Made by a program: the position numbers and the translations under genes. The notes below the pieces were generated by a model, which had not been told where the DNA came from, made no database searches, and saw nothing but the letters and a program-made list of their open reading frames with translations. A DNA stretch of 64,000 nucleotides from Pholiota molesta (lineage: Eukaryota; Basidiomycota; Agaricomycetes; Agaricales; Strophariaceae). Below are positions 1-10,479 of this stretch, one piece after another. The stretch covers positions 1 to 64,000 of the forward strand of contig JACGCK010000031.1 in NCBI GenBank assembly GCA_014925825.1, given 5' to 3'. Numbering within the stretch: position 1 is the first letter of the stretch; every line of letters starts with the position of its first letter.

Positions 1-378
1 TATCGACCAACCGGCCGGTCGGCCGGGGCCTGTAGATATTTTTAAAATGTGTTGTGAATAGGCGCCCGGGTGGCCGGGGCCGAGGGTAGCACATTTGGAC
101 TGTATCTAAACCGCGTCGGGCCCGGAAATTTTCAAAATGTTGAATACATGTATTAGGAACAATTAGACACTATTATTTGACTATTTGAATGTTTTAGAAA
201 TTTGTTGTAAATAGATACACGGGCCCGAGTGTATGTAGCACGTCCAAACTGGGTCGGGCCCGACTATTTGTTGTGAATAGGCGCCCGGGCCCGAATGCAT
301 GTAATAATAAAAATCCAGGTATGGACGGCCGGCTTTTTGGGCATTTGAATGTTCTCCAATCATTGCTATAAGAGAGCA

Positions 379-468
379 TTTTGGCTGAGTGGTCACGATC
401 GAAAGGCTGTGAGTTAACGCTGGTGGGTCGGTCTACAAAGTCAATAGTTCAATTCTCGCAACTGGCAT
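379..468 (+). other. Degenerate tRNA-like (Pol III promoter-like) segment, left arm
   Basis: TTGGCTGAGTGG at 381-392 resembles the A box of tRNA-Ser/Leu, and GTTCAATTCTCGC around 448-460 resembles a B box and T loop, at a spacing fitting a class II tRNA. The stems do not pair properly, so this is not a functional tRNA. It may be the head of a tRNA-derived SINE captured in the palindrome. Its mirror copy lies at 2402-2491. Confidence 0.4.
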
Positions 469-2401
469 TATTTATAATTACAGCAGGTGGGATGTATACT
501 TTGAGTCGGATGGCAGGCCGGCATTTTGTCAATTTACTTTTTAGCAGACCGGGTCCGAGAAATTAAAAAAAAACTGGGTTCGGACGGGCGGCTTTTTGTG
601 CTCTAGACGCCCAAAATTTAGCAGTAATAGGCCGGGTCCGAGCAATAATGCCGGCCGGAAGCATAAAAAAACCGGGTCCGACCAGTAAAAAAATCCGAAT
701 GACGTGTGGCTGTGAACCATGTGATGAGAAACTACCATATATGGATATAGAATAGTGGCACACTCCTCCTCCCCCCATACATAAAAATTAATTTACTCCA
801 TCAGTTCTCCATGGATTCTTTTCATCTTTTTTTCATAATTTTACGTTCTTATAGTACTACAGTTCCTGAGCTTGGTACGTCTCTAACCCCAATGTAGCAA
901 TTACTATAGCACTATCTTTGCATTCTGACCTACAAACAATGAATTATTGAAGCCTTTAAGGATGTTATTTGGAATTATAAATCAGTGGAAAGATATATAG
1001 CTGCTTGAACTTTATATTTCATAAGTAGATGAAGGATGTACTGATATATACACACCCCAGGAAATAAAAGAGCACATATGAAGCTTATGATGACTGTTTA
1101 GCTTATATCATAGCCAATACATCGGGGAGACTCAATATAACAGCAGGTATTTGATGGTAAATACATTATCTATTTATCATTCAGCCACCACAGGTGAATC
1201 CGGTCACATATTGAGGTATAACAAGGAGAAACATGGCAGACATGCATAAACTGTGTATTATGAGTACTGACTTGCGAATAGGCGCTCTAAAATCGCGTGA
1301 ATCGGGGATCAGAAAGCCCTCAAGAATACCTACAGAATGAGATACGCCGGGAAACATTCGAGCCAGGGAATGGTGAGATATGTCCAAACCATTGCCCAAA
1401 ACATCTATGGACCATCAATTTAACAAGATCCTAACATAGTTTATAACTTGGCATGATGCAATCCGATGTTTTGGGTATTGTTTTAAACATATCTCGCCAT
1501 TCCCTGGCTCGAATTTTTTCCGGCGTATCTCATTCTGTAGGTATTCTTGAGGGCTTTCTGATCCCCGATTCACGCGATTTTAGAGCGCCTATTCGCAAGT
1601 CAGTACTCATAATACACAGTTTATGCATGTCTGCCATGTTTCTCCTTGTTATACCTCAATATGTGACCGGATTCACCTGTGGTGGCTGAATGATAAATAG
1701 ATAATGTATTTACCATCAAATACCTGCTGTTATATTGAGTCTCCCCGATGTATTGGCTATGATATAAGCTAAACAGTCATCATAAGCTTCATATGTGCTC
1801 TTTTATTTCCTGGGGTGTGTATATATCAGTACATCCTTCATCTACTTATGAAATATAAAGTTCAAGCAGCTATATATCTTTCCACTGATTTATAATTCCA
1901 AATAACATCCTTAAAGGCTTCAATAATTCATTGTTTGTAGGTCAGAATGCAAAGATAGTGCTATAGTAATTGCTACATTGGGGTTAGAGACGTACCAAGC
2001 TCAGGAACTGTAGTACTATAAGAACGTAAAATTATGAAAAAAAGATGAAAAGAATCCATGGAGAACTGATGGAGTAAATTAATTTTTATGTATGGGGGGA
2101 GGAGGAGTGTGCCACTATTCTATATCCATATATGGTAGTTTCTCATCACATGGTTCACAGCCACACGTCATTCGGATTTTTTTACTGGTCGGACCCGGTT
2201 TTTTTATGCTTCCGGCCGGCATTATTGCTCGGACCCGGCCTATTACTGCTAAATTTTGGGCGTCTAGAGCACAAAAAGCCGCCCGTCCGAACCCAGTTTT
2301 TTTTTAATTTCTCGGACCCGGTCTGCTAAAAAGTAAATTGACAAAATGCCGGCCTGCCATCCGACTCAAAGTATACATCCCACCTGCTGTAATTATAAAT
2401 A

Positions 2402-2491
2402 ATGCCAGTTGCGAGAATTGAACTATTGACTTTGTAGACCGACCCACCAGCGTTAACTCACAGCCTTTCGATCGTGACCACTCAGCCAAAA
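2402..2491 (-). other. Degenerate tRNA-like segment, right arm (mirror copy)
   Basis: This is the reverse-complement partner of the segment at 379-468, with the same A-box-like and B-box-like stretches in opposite orientation. The same limits apply: the cloverleaf stems are broken. Confidence 0.4.
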
Positions 2492-2869
2492 TGCTCTCTT
2501 ATAGCAATGATTGGAGAACATTCAAATGCCCAAAAAGCCGGCCGTCCATACCTGGATTTTTATTATTACATGCATTCGGGCCCGGGCGCCTATTCACAAC
2601 AAATAGTCGGGCCCGACCCAGTTTGGACGTGCTACATACACTCGGGCCCGTGTATCTATTTACAACAAATTTCTAAAACATTCAAATAGTCAAATAATAG
2701 TGTCTAATTGTTCCTAATACATGTATTCAACATTTTGAAAATTTCCGGGCCCGACGCGGTTTAGATACAGTCCAAATGTGCTACCCTCGGCCCCGGCCAC
2801 CCGGGCGCCTATTCACAACACATTTTAAAAATATCTACAGGCCCCGGCCGACCGGCCGGTCGGTCAATA

Positions 2870-3249
2870 CAATCAATATTGCTATCATAGTCGGTCGGTC
2901 GGCCGGCCGGCCGGATAGTTGGTTGGTCAATATGGTCAATATCAATCGTATACTCATTTCTATTGTATACTTATTGGTTCCAATTAATTCAATTCATAAT
3001 TAATTCAATTGGCCTAACCGGCCGGACGGTTGCTGGGACAATTGTGGTCGGGCCCTAGGGCTATTCAGCGAATTCGCGCAATCATATCATTTGACTACAT
3101 AAGGTATATCCTAATTGGGAATGGGTTATTCACTGACCCAGCGAATTCGCTGAATCCATGTCACATGGCTACATGTATGTGTTCGCTGAATCACATCACA
3201 TGAGCCGGTGTGACCCCGCTTTGTGTTCATGTGGCGATTCTACCTGCGT
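2870..3249. other. Intergenic, repeat-rich, no gene seen
   Basis: Just outside the palindrome is a run rich in CGGTCGGTCGG and GGCCGGCCGG words (about 2890-2920), then AT-rich repeats of AATTCAATT. A second pair of similar words (GCGAATTCGC-like) occurs around 3068-3200. No credible reading frame. Confidence 0.5.
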
Positions 3250-3443
3250 AAGGATGGGTTTGGATAAAATTCCATCGGTTCTACGGTTCGAACCGGTTCC
3301 AGAACCAGAACCGAACTGACAGAACCGATTCTGTCGGTTCTATTCCAGTTCAGTTCCGGTTCGGGCAGTTCTCTGTCAGTTCAGTTCTCGGTTCTGGCTG
3401 AAGGGGTCAAGAACCGAGCTGAACCGAACTTCGGCATCCCTAG
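3250..3443. repeat. GGTTC/GAACC word island
   Basis: About 190 bases are filled with GGTTC and GAACC in both orientations. The right edge, read on the minus strand, begins TAGGGATGCCGAAG; the left edge reads TAAGGATGGG. These could be decayed termini of a small hAT-like element, but no matching 8-bp flanking duplication is visible. Confidence 0.4.
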
Positions 3444-4264
3444 GTCACATCAGCTGCACGCGCTGGCGACGGCGCGAGTCCGCCAGAGGTCAGATCGCAT
3501 GCCAGGGACGTACGTGCCAAAGGCAGCGGGCGCGATATGGCGCGCGGCCGCGTATACGGTGCATCTGCGCGCGTTACAGAGGTGTGCAGGAAAAAACGCT
3601 GACGCCGGGCGGCACGGGTAGCATTTGCACGAGAGGCCACGAACGCGCGACTTACCACCCGCGGACGGTTCCCACCCTGCTCGACGCATCGGCCGCCGAC
3701 AAGCTCCTTCCCACCCGCATCGTTCGTTCTGGACGGCGGCGTGCCCCTGTGGGAAGGGCGGCAGCGATCGTCAGCGGGGGCGGCACGGATTCCGTGGGAC
3801 GTACCAAACACGCTCGCGCACGGATCGCCGCGAGGGGTGGCAGGACGCGGCGCGGCGGATGGCGTCGGGACGACGAATGACGGCGGGAGAACGAACAACG
3901 AACGGCAGCGGGCGCATGATCAACCTCCATCCGCCGCTGTCTCCCAGCATCGACGATGACAGCAGTCCAGCCACCCGCATTCGCGCTGGCCCTCGCCACA
4001 AGCATCAAGTTCATGCTTCTACTTACAATTTCTAATTTCTTTACAATTTCTAGGTTTCTCAGTTCACCGTAGGTTGACCTTTTATCCAGTAAGAACTTTG
4101 TAAAATTGTAACACCTTCGACAGTACTGGAGGAAATTTAGATTTAGAATGCTGTGTGACTTACTTAGAAAAAAATATATAATTGCAATAATAATAAGAAG
4201 GTTTAGACGAGTATATGCCATGCAACGCAATGGCCCTCAAGACAACATCTGGAACAAGTTATTT
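3444..4264. other. GC-rich then AT-rich intergenic DNA, no supported gene
   Basis: Between 3444 and 4030 open frames of up to 192 codons exist on both strands, but they overlap in several frames, are rich in Arg/Pro/Ala and show no recognisable domain or intron pattern. This is what GC-rich non-coding DNA yields. From 4030 to 4264 the sequence is AT-rich and empty. Confidence 0.45.
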
Positions 4265-4490
4265 ACTATGTAGCTATGTATAATTTTATGTTGATACTGT
4301 AGAAGCGAGCTCTACCAGTAGCGCCAGTAGAGCTACCACAACCGAGTACTTGACTCACATTTCTAATAAATGTTCGTTTTATGGGTTGTTGACTCCGTAG
4401 ACTCTATTGAATAGACTACAGTTGCCAATTCTCTGTAGACCACACAGAAGATGCTCGCTCCTGGTAGACGCAGTAGATAGGATACTGTGG
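4265..4490. repeat. Left subterminal repeat region of the composite element
   Basis: Dense in GTAGAC, CTACAG and CCAGTAG words in both orientations, including a short hairpin AGCTCTAC...GTAGAGCT at about 4309-4335. The right end at 10480-10705 has the same vocabulary. Confidence 0.5.
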
Positions 4491-4493
4491 TCG

Positions 4494-4576
4494 CCCATGC
4501 CGGGGTTTGAACCCAGACTCAATGCAAAAAGTGGCCTTAAATGCGCGCAATTTACTGTTGAGCTACTTGTCGTTGT
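4494..4576 (-). other. tRNA-like pseudogene or SINE head
   Basis: On the minus strand the stretch contains TAGCTCAACAGT (A-box-like) followed about 45 nt later by GGGTTCAAACCCC, an intact T-stem/loop and B box. The D and anticodon stems do not form well, so it is read as a tRNA-derived element, not a working tRNA. It lies inside the left subterminal region of the putative composite element. Confidence 0.45.
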
Positions 4577-4698
4577 AAACAATGCCATTTGTAAAGACTA
4601 TGGCACTTCCTCACTCTCAGTTCCCTTATCTAATCTAGCCTACCTTCAATGCATTTTTCCCTCTAGCGCGTTCGTCACCCCCACCCTCCACCTTGACA

Positions 4699-5419
4699 AT
4701 GTCCGACCTCCCACTCACCCCCAGCGTGACATCTCGACACCCACCCACTACTGGCACCCTCGCCACAATCGACTCTGACCCTCCGACCACCCGAGATTGG
4801 GCCGCCCCCGGGGACGAACAAGTCTTTTTGACCAGCCCCACTGGCAACAAAACCCAGCACCATTGCTCTAGTGTCTTCCATATCTCACCACCCCCTAGCG
4901 ACTTCTTCACGTCTCCGGGGCCGCACACCCCGGCTCGCGCGGTCACCACGACCCCGACACGCGCGCGCACAACTGGCAAAAAACGCGATGCCACAACTGC
5001 TGGCCTCAAGGTGAGGCCGCTCATACGGTATGTCCCATATTATCAGCATCCGAATTTGAACACATTAATGATCCATTTGCAGGCGCGTCCCACCTCCCGA
5101 AATCGCCGCTCTTATCCTCAAAAGCCCTCGCAAGGGTCGCATTGCTGCACAGTTTCACGCGCTGGAAACCCATTTCAACTTTTTTCGTCAGTACCACCAG
5201 GACCTTGTCAAAGAAAATACCACTCTATCCAAAGACCTCGATGCGGCTCTTCGTGAACTTCAGAAACACACCGCAATTCCCCAAGACACTGCGCAATTAC
5301 AAAGTGAATTAGCTCGAGCAAATCGCGAGCTGGCGCGAGCGCGCCATTATATACGTGACCTTCGAGAACTTGTCGTCCAAGCCCGGGTCAAACAGGAGTC
5401 TACTGAGAGTGTTATTTAA
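4699..5419 (+). CDS. Coiled-coil protein, element-associated ORF 1
   Basis: Two exons, 4699-5027 and 5083-5419, with a 55-nt intron (GTATGT...TTTGCAG) give a 221-residue protein. The start is the first ATG of the open frame. The N-terminal half is rich in Pro, Thr and Ser and looks disordered. The C-terminal half, from about residue 115, is strongly helical with heptad-like Leu spacing (for example around ENTTLSKDLDAALRELQK) and probably forms a coiled coil. No enzyme motif, signal peptide or membrane segment is visible. It lies at the left end of the candidate composite element, in the same orientation and with the same layout as the next ORF, so it may be an accessory protein of that element. 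Function unknown. Confidence 0.55.
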
Positions 5420-5951
5420 CTGTCCATCCCTTTGCCTAGTTGTAATAAAAATTACTGAACGCAATTTTTGTACGCGAGTGAATATAAATAAAGTCTCTAG
5501 TATTAATTGTGATGATTACTAAGTATGTGAATGCAATGTTCGCCTTCTTTCACACGTAAGGCCGTCGTCACTGACTCTCATGTTCTCCTCTCACCGCGCT
5601 CCTCCATCCTTACTGAAGCAAGCCGCCTTCAGCATCCAGCCGGTGACCCCGACCATTGAGTAACATCTTGCGAGTCGCCACGCTGCCTTGCACACCCCAT
5701 TCGGATAGCATGGACACATATAAACTGGCTGCATCGGCCATCCTGGCATCGGGGCAGGTCGCGTTGGCCATACTTCAACCATGGCCGATGAGCTGCTCTT
5801 CATGTCTCTGGGTTCAACGAGGTCAGTGTCATGGCCCCTATCGTCCGGGTGTTATCGCTTATCAAAGCCCTAGCGATCACGGTCCCTACCGTACGTCGCG
5901 TCTTCACCCGCAAACTGCCATTGCACTCAGGCATCCACCGACCAACCCACT

Positions 5952-6791
5952 ATGCACAGCTCCTCGTATGGACCACCTTCGCCCACGCGTGGCACATCCC
6001 CTCTGGCAATATTGGATGAAGGCTCCCAGCCGGTGGAAACCCAGTACGAGGAGTCCGAGCAATCACAGCTCACCGAAGAAGACAATCTGGCCGCCACATT
6101 GGTGGGCACCCCCCCCATTAGCCATGTCGGTCCTCCTGAAGGCAAAAGCACCGATCTCACCAACCGAGGATGGCCAACGTCGCGAGGCAAGGGGAACAAG
6201 GCGCCCCGCCCCGCCAGGAAGAGCGCAATCATGGGGCAGATGCTCAATAAAAGGTGCGTTCCCAATAACTTTGCCTATTCCTTATCCACTTACAATTCAT
6301 CCAGTATCCTCCGACCTGGCGGCGCACTGGACTCTCAACTAGGGTCCCAGGCGTGGTTTGAAAACGAATATGGCCCTGCGGAGTCCTCATCGCGTTCCAA
6401 CAACCCTGCCGGCCCCATCGATCTTGACCCCGCTCCCTCTGGCCCAACTCCCGACCCCGTCAACACCGACTCTGTCGACGCTCCCATGGACACGGCTGTA
6501 TCCAGCCCCGCTTCGGTCGAATCCGTTGACCCGAACGATTTTCTTATGCCGGGGCATGAGTATCAGACTCAGGTGACACGGGCTGAACACCACTTCCGCG
6601 CGGCAGGATTCATTTACAAGACCCTCCTTCACCAACACCAGCAACTCGAAGCCAGTCTCGCTGCCTCTCGACAGGAGAACGAGGAACTCAAAGCGTATAT
6701 CGTGCAACTCGAGGACGAACTCCTTGCGGCCAAATCTTTTGTGGCCTCGCTGACAGACAAGATACTAGAGGGCTGGAGTGCAGAAAATTGA
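5952..6791 (+). CDS. Coiled-coil protein, element-associated ORF 2
   Basis: An open frame of 279 codons. It contains a possible 51-nt intron (6254-6304, GTGCG...CCAG) whose length is a multiple of three, so the frame stays open with or without splicing. The first part is Pro/Ser/Thr-rich. From about residue 200 to the end lies a Leu/Glu/Gln-rich helix (around HQQLEASLAASRQENEELK) that reads as a coiled coil. The layout, a disordered N-terminus followed by a coiled-coil C-terminus, repeats that of the upstream ORF, suggesting related accessory proteins. A further 5' exon between 5579 and 5950 is possible; the start given is the first ATG in the long frame. It converges with the transposase relic, with only about 50 nt between their stops. 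Confidence 0.5.
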   Translation: MHSSSYGPPSPTRGTSPLAILDEGSQPVETQYEESEQSQLTEEDNLAATLVGTPPISHVGPPEGKSTDLTNRGWPTSRGKGNKAPRPARKSAIMGQMLNKRCVPNNFAYSLSTYNSSSILRPGGALDSQLGSQAWFENEYGPAESSSRSNNPAGPIDLDPAPSGPTPDPVNTDSVDAPMDTAVSSPASVESVDPNDFLMPGHEYQTQVTRAEHHFRAAGFIYKTLLHQHQQLEASLAASRQENEELKAYIVQLEDELLAAKSFVASLTDKILEGWSAEN

Positions 6792-6840
6792 GGTAGTCCT
6801 TAGGGTATTATTTCTTAGGGCCAAATATTTTTATTACTAT

Positions 6841-8040
6841 CTATCTACCCATTACATAGGGATGACGAGGGCGGATACCCCGCGCACGTCTCTCTTCAAT
6901 GCTTCGTTCCCTTGCTGCCTGCTCGTCTAAGTGTAAGTCGACCTGATGTCGAAGGAGGACAAAGTCATGATGACGGAGGTAGGGGTTGAGGTAAAAAGAC
7001 GGTGCTTCGCTAACCACCTTTTCGGCTGTCCAGCCCAAATCTTGAGCGCTGGCACTTCCAAAAACAGGGATCAGGTGGCAGGTACGGACGATGTCAGTGA
7101 TAGGTATGATTGAAGCACGGCGGCGGTGATTCTGTGATGAAAAAGAAACCTGATACATGCCGATGCCGGGCACTGGGTGGCGCAAAGGCTTGAACCATGA
7201 TACGTATGCGAGAGGGCAGGGGAAGGTTCCAAATTCATCAGGTAATTTGAAAATTACATGCACCTGGGCGACGCAGAGGCCTAATCCAAATCTTGTCAAC
7301 ACGCCGCACTGAGAACACCAGAATTCTACACGTACCACTTAGCGGACCTTCACCTTCAGCAGCCTCTGCTACACGAATCAAAACTGTGCTAGCTTTCGCA
7401 GCTACAGCGTGTTTGATCCCTCTTGAAGTGACGGACCTGGCAACGGCTTTCGTTGCGTAAACAACATCTTGGGCTGGGAGATCACTATCCATGGAGACTT
7501 CACGTAGCGTTGGTAGATAGAGAACGATGCGTTTATAGATTGAAAACACGGTGCGATCTGAGCCCCGAGCAGTGCATCCTGGGAGATAAGACGCCAGAAA
7601 CCGGTTAAAAATGACGAGGAAGTCCGCGGCATTGAAGTCGGTGGCGATAGAGGTCGGTGATGCCCCTACAATAGCCGGTTTTTTAGCCACACGGTAAACG
7701 TGATGTTGTTGAGGCTCTTCCACCACGCCTTGAGTTGCATCGTCTGCTGCGCCTTCTTCCTCCTCTCCTTGTTCTTCGTTTGCCGTGGCCCCTCCTTCTT
7801 CTCTCATTATCTCTGCCGTGTAACCTGGGACCGCCCATTGAAGATAGAGGCATCGCTGATGTACGGCCTCTTGTCGACCAGGTTTGAGCCATCGTTCGCG
7901 GGAAGGCATGGGGCTTCAGCATCAGAGGCCTCTCCGGCGTCAGCCAGCATTTTCGCGCGGCATCTTTTTGATTGGAGAATATGAAGGTGAAGACCGTGCG
8001 ATGTATGTGTCGCAGGACAGTAGGGGCATTTATTTGACAT
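6841..8040 (-). pseudogene. Plavaka-type transposase derivative lacking its catalytic core
   Basis: Reading on the minus strand from 8040: an N-terminal zinc finger (CPYC ... H-x3-H-x5-KRC, around residues 4-27) like those that begin plavaka transposases. An acidic linker follows, then typical plavaka C-terminal motifs: YRVAKKP, FSIYKRIVLYLP, then after an intron (7281-7335, 55 nt) VAQVHVIFKLP, PLAYVSWFKPLRHP, RRASIIPITDIVRTCHLIP and FYLNPYLRHHDF before the stop at 6841. In complete family members several hundred residues with the DDE-type core lie between the two parts; here about 150 residues separate them. The N- and C-terminal parts are in different frames (one -1 shift between about 7807 and 7909). 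It is therefore an internally deleted copy. Family assignment is from remembered motifs, not a search. Confidence 0.65.
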
Positions 8041-8207
8041 TTGAGACGAGTTTTTGACTATCCACGGGTCTGAGGAAGGCGATCTCTCTGCGCCAATGTG
8101 ATGCTGACTAAGGCTTTGTAAGCCACACACATTCGCAAAATTTTGGCTTATCTCTTTTCTTCAGCGACGACCACCCCGCCTCTTCCATCGCTCTTCAGCT
8201 ATTTATT

Positions 8208-10253
8208 ATGCCATCTAAAGGTAAACGCAAGATCATCGAGGATTCGGAGGATGAAGGCTCGTCGGACGGCCTCGAGCAAGATGACACTGAATCGCCTGCG
8301 CGCAGTAAGCGACAAGTGAAGCCATCGAAAAAAAAAGCACAAATCGGTACTCTTACCATTTGTGCGCTGTGGATAACCTTGCTAACTCTCAAGCATTTCA
8401 GAGGAAGAGGACCTTGCGGCTGCACAGCGCCGGCTCGACCGCATGCAGAAAGACCTGAAAAAACGTCAAAAAGCAATGAAAAAAGGTAAATGTTGTCCAT
8501 TCTGTCCTCTGCCCCATGACTGATATGTTCTTCAGCTGCGCAAAACAAGCCGAGCAATGAAAACGAAGAGATCGAAAGCGAAGACGATGACGATTCTGGC
8601 CCTATGGGCAGTGGATTTTCGAATGCGGTGTGTTTTTGTTTCACAGTTTAAGATTTTAATCTCAAAGCTATCAAGATTCGACCCTTGTCAACCAGTCAGG
8701 CTCCAAACGTGCCGACACGCCCAGCCCAGTTCAAGCGCGTTGGGGCTGCGGCTGCCAATAAGCCTGCTTCCGAGATCACCCGTATGTCAGTTAATGCATA
8801 CAAAGGTTTGCCTGCCACTGGTACATATGAGGAAGACAACGTCCATGGTATAGAAGATAATGAGAATGCACCCGAAGGGTAAGTATTTGTTTGATTCACC
8901 AATAGACATTACTGACTCGCAGCTGGGAGCTGTAGAGATGACTTATCGCCTGATCCACAATCATTGCACTCCGAGGATCATCTGCAACGTTCTTCAGATG
9001 TCTCGGAGCGCAGCTCATCATTGGCACCTCGTACATTGTTTGCCGGTGAGAATTATATTCACTGCTCGATGATTCAACGTCTGTATCACGTTGTTGCTAG
9101 CCCCGGGACGTATGACACCTAGCATCCAGGCTGGCTCGGCCAATGCTGCGGTAGTCCTCCAGACACCATCGCTTCGGAAGGACTCCTCTGTGAACCCTAA
9201 AAAACCGAAGGCATCCGACTATGAGAATGTCGTGCAAGCTTTGATCTTGCGCGCCGCATTCGAGTACGAGGCCCTGGTCTCAACTAAAAATGCTTTTCCA
9301 GATACAACATTGCGTCACAAATGGGCGCTCAAGGTATGGAAGAATACGATGAAGGATACGGATGAACACTTTGAGATGACTGATGCTATAAGCTCGGTGG
9401 TAAGATCTTTGGCTTTAGGAGGTATATCTGATCATTGATGAATGACTGGTTATTCCTTTTGATAGATTCGTAATCGGAGCTCGCGTATTCGGGGCCACGC
9501 TTTAACGGTCATCCGACCTCTCTTAACGACTGTCCTTGGATTTAAAAAAGGTAGCAGTGCCGCCCACGTCGCAGCAAATCAACACCTCGCACAGCAGCTC
9601 AAACCGGCGGTCGGAGGTGCCGTTTTCCATTACAAGGTGCAGTATTTGTGTCTGACGTTTTCATAATGATTCGCTTTTGATAAATATCATCTAGGACATG
9701 GAAAACATGACAGGCTATGCCGAAGCGAAGATCCTATCGACTGCCATTGAGGCCATCTGGTTCGAAGATATGAAATCCCATGGAGTTATCTTCAGTACGT
9801 TATTCAACCCTATCCCTCTTGAAACAATGGCTCTGGTCATGACTATCGTACGTCTCTCACTACTATTCACGCCTTTGGACTGATGTGTGATCTACTGTTG
9901 TTTAGCTCGACTTCTGCATCGAAGAATGGGCGACAGGGCGTTTCGTCAAAGGAAAACTATGGGAGAGTGGAGTGATTGAACGACACAAGGTCTTTAGGAA
10001 GGATCTCGAGGAGTGGCAGGAGTTGAATCCGGTGGCTGTCACGGGTATTCGAAAGAAGATGTATCTGCGCGCTAGGTAAGTGATCAGGGTCCTTCATTGT
10101 TCAAAGTATCTCTGACGAGACGTTGATAGTCGTAATGCGGGCGTGGTCGACATCTCTACAGCCAAACAAGCTTTAGTAGGCGAGGCTCGAGAACGCGCAC
10201 GAAAGGATTTAGAAGGGCGAACGGGGGAAACTGACAGTGAAGCTGAAAACTAA
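8208..10253 (+). CDS. DUF6532-domain protein, element-associated
   Basis: Ten exons: 8208-8346, 8402-8485, 8536-8627, 8676-8878, 8936-9045, 9101-9399, 9466-9636, 9695-9847, 9906-10075 and 10130-10253. All junctions are GT-AG and all phases close, giving 514 residues. The N-terminal third is acidic and Lys-rich with a short helical stretch (RRLDRMQKDLKKRQKAM). From about residue 275 the sequence follows the DUF6532 pattern of agaricomycete proteins: ALILRAAFEYEALVSTKNAFP, IRNRSSRIRGHALTVIRPLL, HGVIFSTLFNPIPLETMALVM, CIEEWATGRF and a final IRKKMYLRARRNAGV. The domain's biochemical role is unknown; in mushrooms it is common in repeat-rich DNA. The gene is divergent from the transposase relic, with about 170 nt between starts. 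The intact frame over ten exons argues that it is, or recently was, under selection. Confidence 0.8.
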
Positions 10254-10396
10254 GGTAAGTGTTCAGCTTCCGTCATTAATCACGGTATCCCTGATGTGAT
10301 ATTGATAGGTAGCATCGTCGACATATGTCCTAAGCAAAGGCGAGGCTCGATAACGTGCACGAAAACATTGAGAGGGGTGAATGGGGGAAACAAACA
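10076..10396 (+). repeat. Tandem duplicate of the last intron and exon of the DUF6532 gene
   Basis: The last intron plus exon (10076-10236) is repeated immediately downstream (about 10255-10396). GTAAGTG..., the intron end TTGATAG, GTCGACAT, GCGAGGCTCGA and GGGGGAAAC recur in the same order, diverged by many substitutions. The second copy is not an open continuation of the gene. Confidence 0.7.
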
Positions 10397-10479
10397 GTAT
10401 ATTTTAATAGCCCAATATGATTTATTTGTGAATTTCACGGAAACGATGTCGGACAAACTGAGTGTCTCTATAGCACAGG

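Larger units (their letters stand above)
1..2869. repeat. Giant near-perfect palindrome (foldback-like element)
   Basis: Base i pairs with base 2870-i along the whole stretch: arms about 1-1404 and 1466-2869, with a loop of about 60 nt. The outermost bases of the window still pair with 2860-2869 (two mismatches in the last ten), so the left arm is cut by the window edge and the element is probably longer. The outer parts of each arm carry repeated short blocks around CGGGCCCG and GAATAGGCGCCCGGG; the inner parts are AT-rich. Small reading frames occur as mirror pairs (for example 181-396 and 2474-2689), which is expected of a palindrome and is not evidence of genes. No transposase is recognisable. 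Terminal palindromes with subterminal repeats are typical of foldback transposons; that classification is inference. Confidence 0.85.

Noticed and set aside
1181..1689. Mirror-image frames around the palindrome centre
   Set aside because: The same peptide appears on both strands because of the palindrome; there is no independent evidence of coding.
3440..4230. Overlapping frames of 130-192 codons on both strands
   Set aside because: GC-rich region, no recognised motif, no consistent coding strand.
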